Of a DNA stretch of 7,960 bases, positions 5,472 to 7,960 are shown piece by piece. The stretch lies in assembly GCA_011042035.1 (NCBI GenBank), contig DQZA01000222.1, forward strand, positions 1 to 7,960, given 5' to 3'. Source of the DNA: Desulfobacteraceae bacterium. GTDB taxonomy: Bacteria; Desulfobacterota; DSM-4660; Desulfatiglandales; Desulfatiglandaceae. Position numbers and translations under genes: made by a program. Position 1 is the first letter of the stretch. The number at the start of each line of letters is the position of its first letter. The notes beneath the pieces are model-generated. The model had not been told where the DNA came from. It saw nothing but the letters and a program-made list of their open reading frames with translations, and ran no database searches.

Positions 5472-5480
5472 AACGAGCAA

Positions 5481-6221
5481 ATGATCAATAGGAAAGGCTT
5501 CTTTTGGCATCTCTACCCTTCTTTTGTCTTCCTCACACTCATCTCAGTGGGAGCCGTCACCTGGTATACCTACAGGGCTATGTATTCATTCTATATACGA
5601 CAGGTGACTTCTGAGCTACTGTCACGGGCCAGGATGGCCGCCTCGGCCTTTGACAGGGGTCGTTGTTTTTTCATCTCAAGGAGAATAAGCATCCCCATAA
5701 TTCGGATGCAACAGACCGCTGAAGACATATGCGGGGGGAACTTGGATACAAAGGTTCCTGTTGCAGGGCCCTATGAGATAGGAAAACTTGCTGAGTCCAT
5801 CAACAAGATGGTAGAAGGCCTGCGCAGTCAAATTCAGCAGGTCAATGAACACAGGAATCAGCTTGAGACCATATTCGGCAACATGACCGAAGGTGTTGTG
5901 GCCCTGGGCAGGGAGGAGAGAATTGTTTCTATCAACCGGGCTGCAGCTCAAATTCTGGGCCTTGAGGGAAAGTCCGTAGAGGGAAAGGCGATTCAAGAGA
6001 TGATTCGTGATACTAAACTGCAGAAATTTATTTCCAAGGTGTATCACTCACAAGCCGCCTTTGAGATAGAACTGACCCTTGAAGTCCGGAATGAAGAGCG
6101 AATCATCAGGGCCTGCTTGAAAATCGAGAAGGGAAATTTGTGGCACCAACGATGGATACCTTCCAGGCGGCTGCGGCCAGTGCGGACTGGAAAAACGCCA
6201 CAGGCTTTTACATGGTGCTGA
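5481..6221 (+). pseudogene. phoR: PhoR-type sensor kinase lacking sensor and kinase domains
   Basis: The frame opens with a membrane helix (residues 8-32, WHLYPSFVFLTLISVGAVTW) and a short juxtamembrane helix, then jumps at about residue 60 from FDRG directly to CFFISRRISIPI. That is the end of the second membrane helix and the start of a HAMP domain (about 62-118). The periplasmic sensor, roughly 100 residues, and most of the second helix are absent, yet the frame is kept. A PAS domain follows (about 125-215: GNMTEGVVALGREERIVSIN, ILGLEGKSVEGK). Homology ends near residue 217 (6130), and the last 29 codons are out-of-frame pstS sequence. The HisKA and ATPase domains are gone. The ORF begins 9 bases after the ArsC stop, with only a weak ACGAG before its ATG. 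A signalling role is impossible in this form; the HAMP-PAS product might still be made. Confidence 0.8.
6131..6221 (+). pseudogene. pstS: PstS C-terminal fragment
   Basis: In the frame read from 6131 the translation is GKFVAPTMDTFQAAAASADW followed by KNATGFYMVL. This matches the segment near the C terminus of periplasmic phosphate-binding PstS proteins (FVxPTxxxxQAAAAxADW). About 30 residues are left of a protein of usual length near 300-350. It abuts the PhoR PAS fragment on its left and the PstC fragment on its right with no intergenic space, so large deletions must have removed the 3' part of phoR, most of pstS and the 5' part of pstC. The reading frame has no start codon of its own apart from an unsupported GTG at 6140. 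Confidence 0.65.
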
Positions 6222-6599
6222 TTCCAGATGGTCCCCGAGGTCATCAAGGAATCGGCTTACGGCATGGGGGCTACCACGTGGGGAGTGACCCGGAAGGTAA
6301 TCATCCCGTATGGACTTCAGGGAATCATGGGTGCATGCTTTTTGGGATTGGCACGGGCCCTGGGGGAGACTATGGCCGTCACCTTTGTGATCGGCAATGA
6401 CCATACCGTTTCAGCGTCCCTGTTTGCCGCTGCCAACAGTATTGCCTCGACTCTGGCCAACGAGTTCACGGAAGCCTCTGAACCTATGTATCTGAGAGCA
6501 TTGATTGAACTAGGTCTCGTGTTGCTGCTCATAACCCTCATGGTTCAAATCCTGGCCGAGTTATGGCTTTGGAAAGTGGGGAAGAAAGGGGGCATTTAA
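6222..6599 (+). pseudogene. pstC: PstC phosphate permease, C-terminal part
   Basis: Residues from FQMVPEVIKESAYGMGATTW onwards match the conserved cytoplasmic loop of the phosphate ABC permease PstC (P-x2-IKESAYGMGATxW), the site that docks the ATPase PstB. Further membrane helices follow, with the PstC-type LARALGETMAVTFVIGN segment and a hydrophobic C-terminal helix, to TAA at 6597. About 125 residues remain of roughly 300, so the first membrane helices are missing. An ATG at 6228 opens this frame but has no ribosome site. After the stop, an ATG at 6601 gives only 17 codons before a stop, and no PstA is recognisable. The fragment converges on the sigma-54 activator gene 18 bases away. Confidence 0.8.
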
Positions 6600-6617
6600 A
6601 ATGGGTGGCCACCTTAT

Positions 6618-7958
6618 TCAGGAAACGCCTGGAAAACCTCCCAGGAAACGGTAAAGGGTGGCCCGGCCCACGCCGAGCAGCCTTGCAGCCTTTGCCTTGT
6701 TCCCCCCGGTTTTTTCCAAGGCCTCTCTGACTGCATGGGCACTTAGCTTCCTTGTGCGCCCGCGGGGGGTCAATGTAGCGGGCTGTCCACATTGCAGTAA
6801 TTCCCTCGGGAGATGTTCGGGCATTACGGTCTTGCCTTTTGCACGAAGCAGACTGAATCTGACTGCACTCTGAAGTTCTCTCACATTCCCGTGCCAGGAA
6901 TAAGAGATAAAAAACTCCATGGCAGTTTTTGAAAATCCAGCAACCTCCTGCCCTTGCCTTTGTACTTCTTGGGCAAAATGTTCCACAAGAAGGGGGATGT
7001 CACCTTTCCTTTCCCTTAGTGGGGGAAGTTCTATAGGGACCACATTGATACGGTAGTAAAGATCCTCTCTAAATCGCCCCTCTTTCACCTCTTTTTTGAG
7101 ATCTTTATTGGTTGCACTTATTATCCTGACATCCACAGAGATACTTTTTTCACCCCCCACGCGTTCGAACACACCATCTTGCAACACTCGAAGTAATTTT
7201 ACCTGAACGTGCTTGGGTAGCTCTCCAACTTCATCCAAGAAGAGTGTCCCACCGTGGGCTAGCTCAAATCTGCCCTTCTTATCTCGTATGGCACCTGAAA
7301 ACGCTCCTTTTACGTGGCCGAACAGCTCACTTTCAAGTACTCCCTCTGGCAGTGCTCCACAGTTAACAGGTACGAATGGACCGCCACCCCGTCTGCTTTC
7401 CTTGTGAATTGCGTGCGCCACCAATTCCTTGCCAGTGCCCGTTTCACCAGATATGTGCACGGGATAATCATTGGCTGCAACGTCTCTTATCTGACGGTAA
7501 ATTTCCAGCATATTGGGATCTCTGCCTATAATACCTCTGAATTCCTTAAGGGCGCCGGTCTTTATCTTGAGAGCGGTTATGTCCGTAACATCCTTGAAGG
7601 CCGCAAGGACGCCAACGAAGTTTCCTTCCTTATCCCTCATGCCGTTTATCCGCATTTCGACACGTTTGGGTTCTCCATTTCTGCTAACAATGGTAAGGGG
7701 ATACTCCTTGTCTTCCCAGAGGCGGGGGGCACCGTCCTTAAATGAGCACCGGCCACCGCAAAAAGGGGCGCCAAACACCTCATGACAATCCCTTCCAACC
7801 ACCTCTTGGCGCTTGTAACCTGTAATCTCCTCAGCGGCCTTGTTGAAGTAAACTATACGGCGGTCCTTGTCGTGGGCTATGATGCCTTCAAGAAGATTAT
7901 CTATAATCCTTTCGAGATTATCTCTTTCGGCGAGGAGTTTTGAAAGTTGATCTTGCAT
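6618..7958 (-). CDS. PAS-type sigma-54-dependent transcriptional activator
   Basis: This is a cytoplasmic enhancer-binding protein that remodels sigma-54 RNA polymerase by ATP hydrolysis. A short coiled-coil start (1-20) leads into a PAS sensor (about 20-128) with a Cys cluster, C58, C67 and C71 (CHEVF...FCGGRC). The AAA+ domain (about 142-372) has Walker A GETGTGKE (171-178), Walker B GGTLFLDE (236-243) and the arginine region GRFREDLYYR. The sigma-54 contact loop reads GAFSGA (218-223), a Thr-to-Ser variant of GAFTGA. A Fis-type helix-turn-helix closes the protein (about 419-438, GGNKAKAARLLGVGRATLYR). The start is taken as ATG 7958; only two bases precede it in the window, so a longer N terminus or its ribosome site may lie outside. 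No receiver domain is seen, so input is probably a ligand or redox state sensed by PAS. The target is unknown; the rubrerythrin promoter is one candidate. Confidence 0.93.
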   Translation of the reverse strand: MQDQLSKLLAERDNLERIIDNLLEGIIAHDKDRRIVYFNKAAEEITGYKRQEVVGRDCHEVFGAPFCGGRCSFKDGAPRLWEDKEYPLTIVSRNGEPKRVEMRINGMRDKEGNFVGVLAAFKDVTDITALKIKTGALKEFRGIIGRDPNMLEIYRQIRDVAANDYPVHISGETGTGKELVAHAIHKESRRGGGPFVPVNCGALPEGVLESELFGHVKGAFSGAIRDKKGRFELAHGGTLFLDEVGELPKHVQVKLLRVLQDGVFERVGGEKSISVDVRIISATNKDLKKEVKEGRFREDLYYRINVVPIELPPLRERKGDIPLLVEHFAQEVQRQGQEVAGFSKTAMEFFISYSWHGNVRELQSAVRFSLLRAKGKTVMPEHLPRELLQCGQPATLTPRGRTRKLSAHAVREALEKTGGNKAKAARLLGVGRATLYRFLGGFPGVS

Positions 7959-7960
7959 AA

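Noticed and set aside
3496..5665. Shared 10-mer GACAGGGGTC before the phoB start and at the PhoR internal junction
   Set aside because: A 10-base match between two places in 8 kb is expected by chance many times over, and the reading context differs; not good evidence for recombination.
6140..6400. 86-codon ORF starting at GTG/ATG inside the pst fragments
   Set aside because: Only its first 27 codons are pstS sequence; the rest is pstC read in the wrong frame.
6604..6613. GGTGGCCACC palindrome as a terminator between the pstC remnant and the activator gene
   Set aside because: It has no loop and no T run on either strand, so it is unlikely to end transcription.

Overview
The window looks like an accessory stretch from an anaerobic bacterium of the sulfate-reducer type (Desulfobacterota, the former Deltaproteobacteria). 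The grounds are two rubrerythrins with rubredoxin tails, a rubredoxin remnant, a PAS-type sigma-54 activator with a Cys cluster, a sigma-54-like promoter, and GC-rich palindromic intergenic repeats. The taxonomic reading is inference from gene style.

Left arm (1-1730, minus strand) is a compact oxidative-stress operon. Reading leftwards from a sigma-54-like promoter at 1609-1624, it encodes an 81-residue protein of unknown function, a 57-residue winged-helix protein overlapping it by 19 bases, a 165-residue rubrerythrin, and a second, longer rubrerythrin that runs off the left edge. Two dyad sequences lie upstream, including TGAGACA-N3-TGTCTCA in the position usual for an activator site.

Centre-left (1706-3505) is mostly non-coding wreckage. 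It holds hairpin repeats, a 373-base interval bounded by 11-base inverted repeats, a small gene broken by one frameshift, a tentative 49-residue ORF and a degraded rubredoxin-like sequence.

Centre-right (3506-6599, plus strand) is the most striking part: the skeleton of a phoB-phoR-pstS-pstC phosphate locus. Every member is reduced. The response regulator is cut after about 28 codons, the PhoR-type kinase lacks its periplasmic sensor and its catalytic half, and short C-terminal pieces of PstS and PstC are butted together. An IS200/IS605-like transposase relic with its middle missing lies between phoB' and the next gene. Amid this decay stands one long intact ORF (4059-5471): a drug/metabolite-type membrane transporter fused in frame to a complete thioredoxin-coupled type arsenate reductase. 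It resembles in plan the known Acr3-ArsC and ArsB-ArsC fusions but has a different transporter. It ends 9 bases before the PhoR-like ORF.

Right arm (6618-7958, minus strand) encodes a PAS-AAA+-Fis sigma-54 activator convergent with the pst remnants. It could in principle act on the sigma-54-like promoter of the rubrerythrin operon, but nothing in the sequence proves that link. No tRNA, rRNA or CRISPR array was seen.
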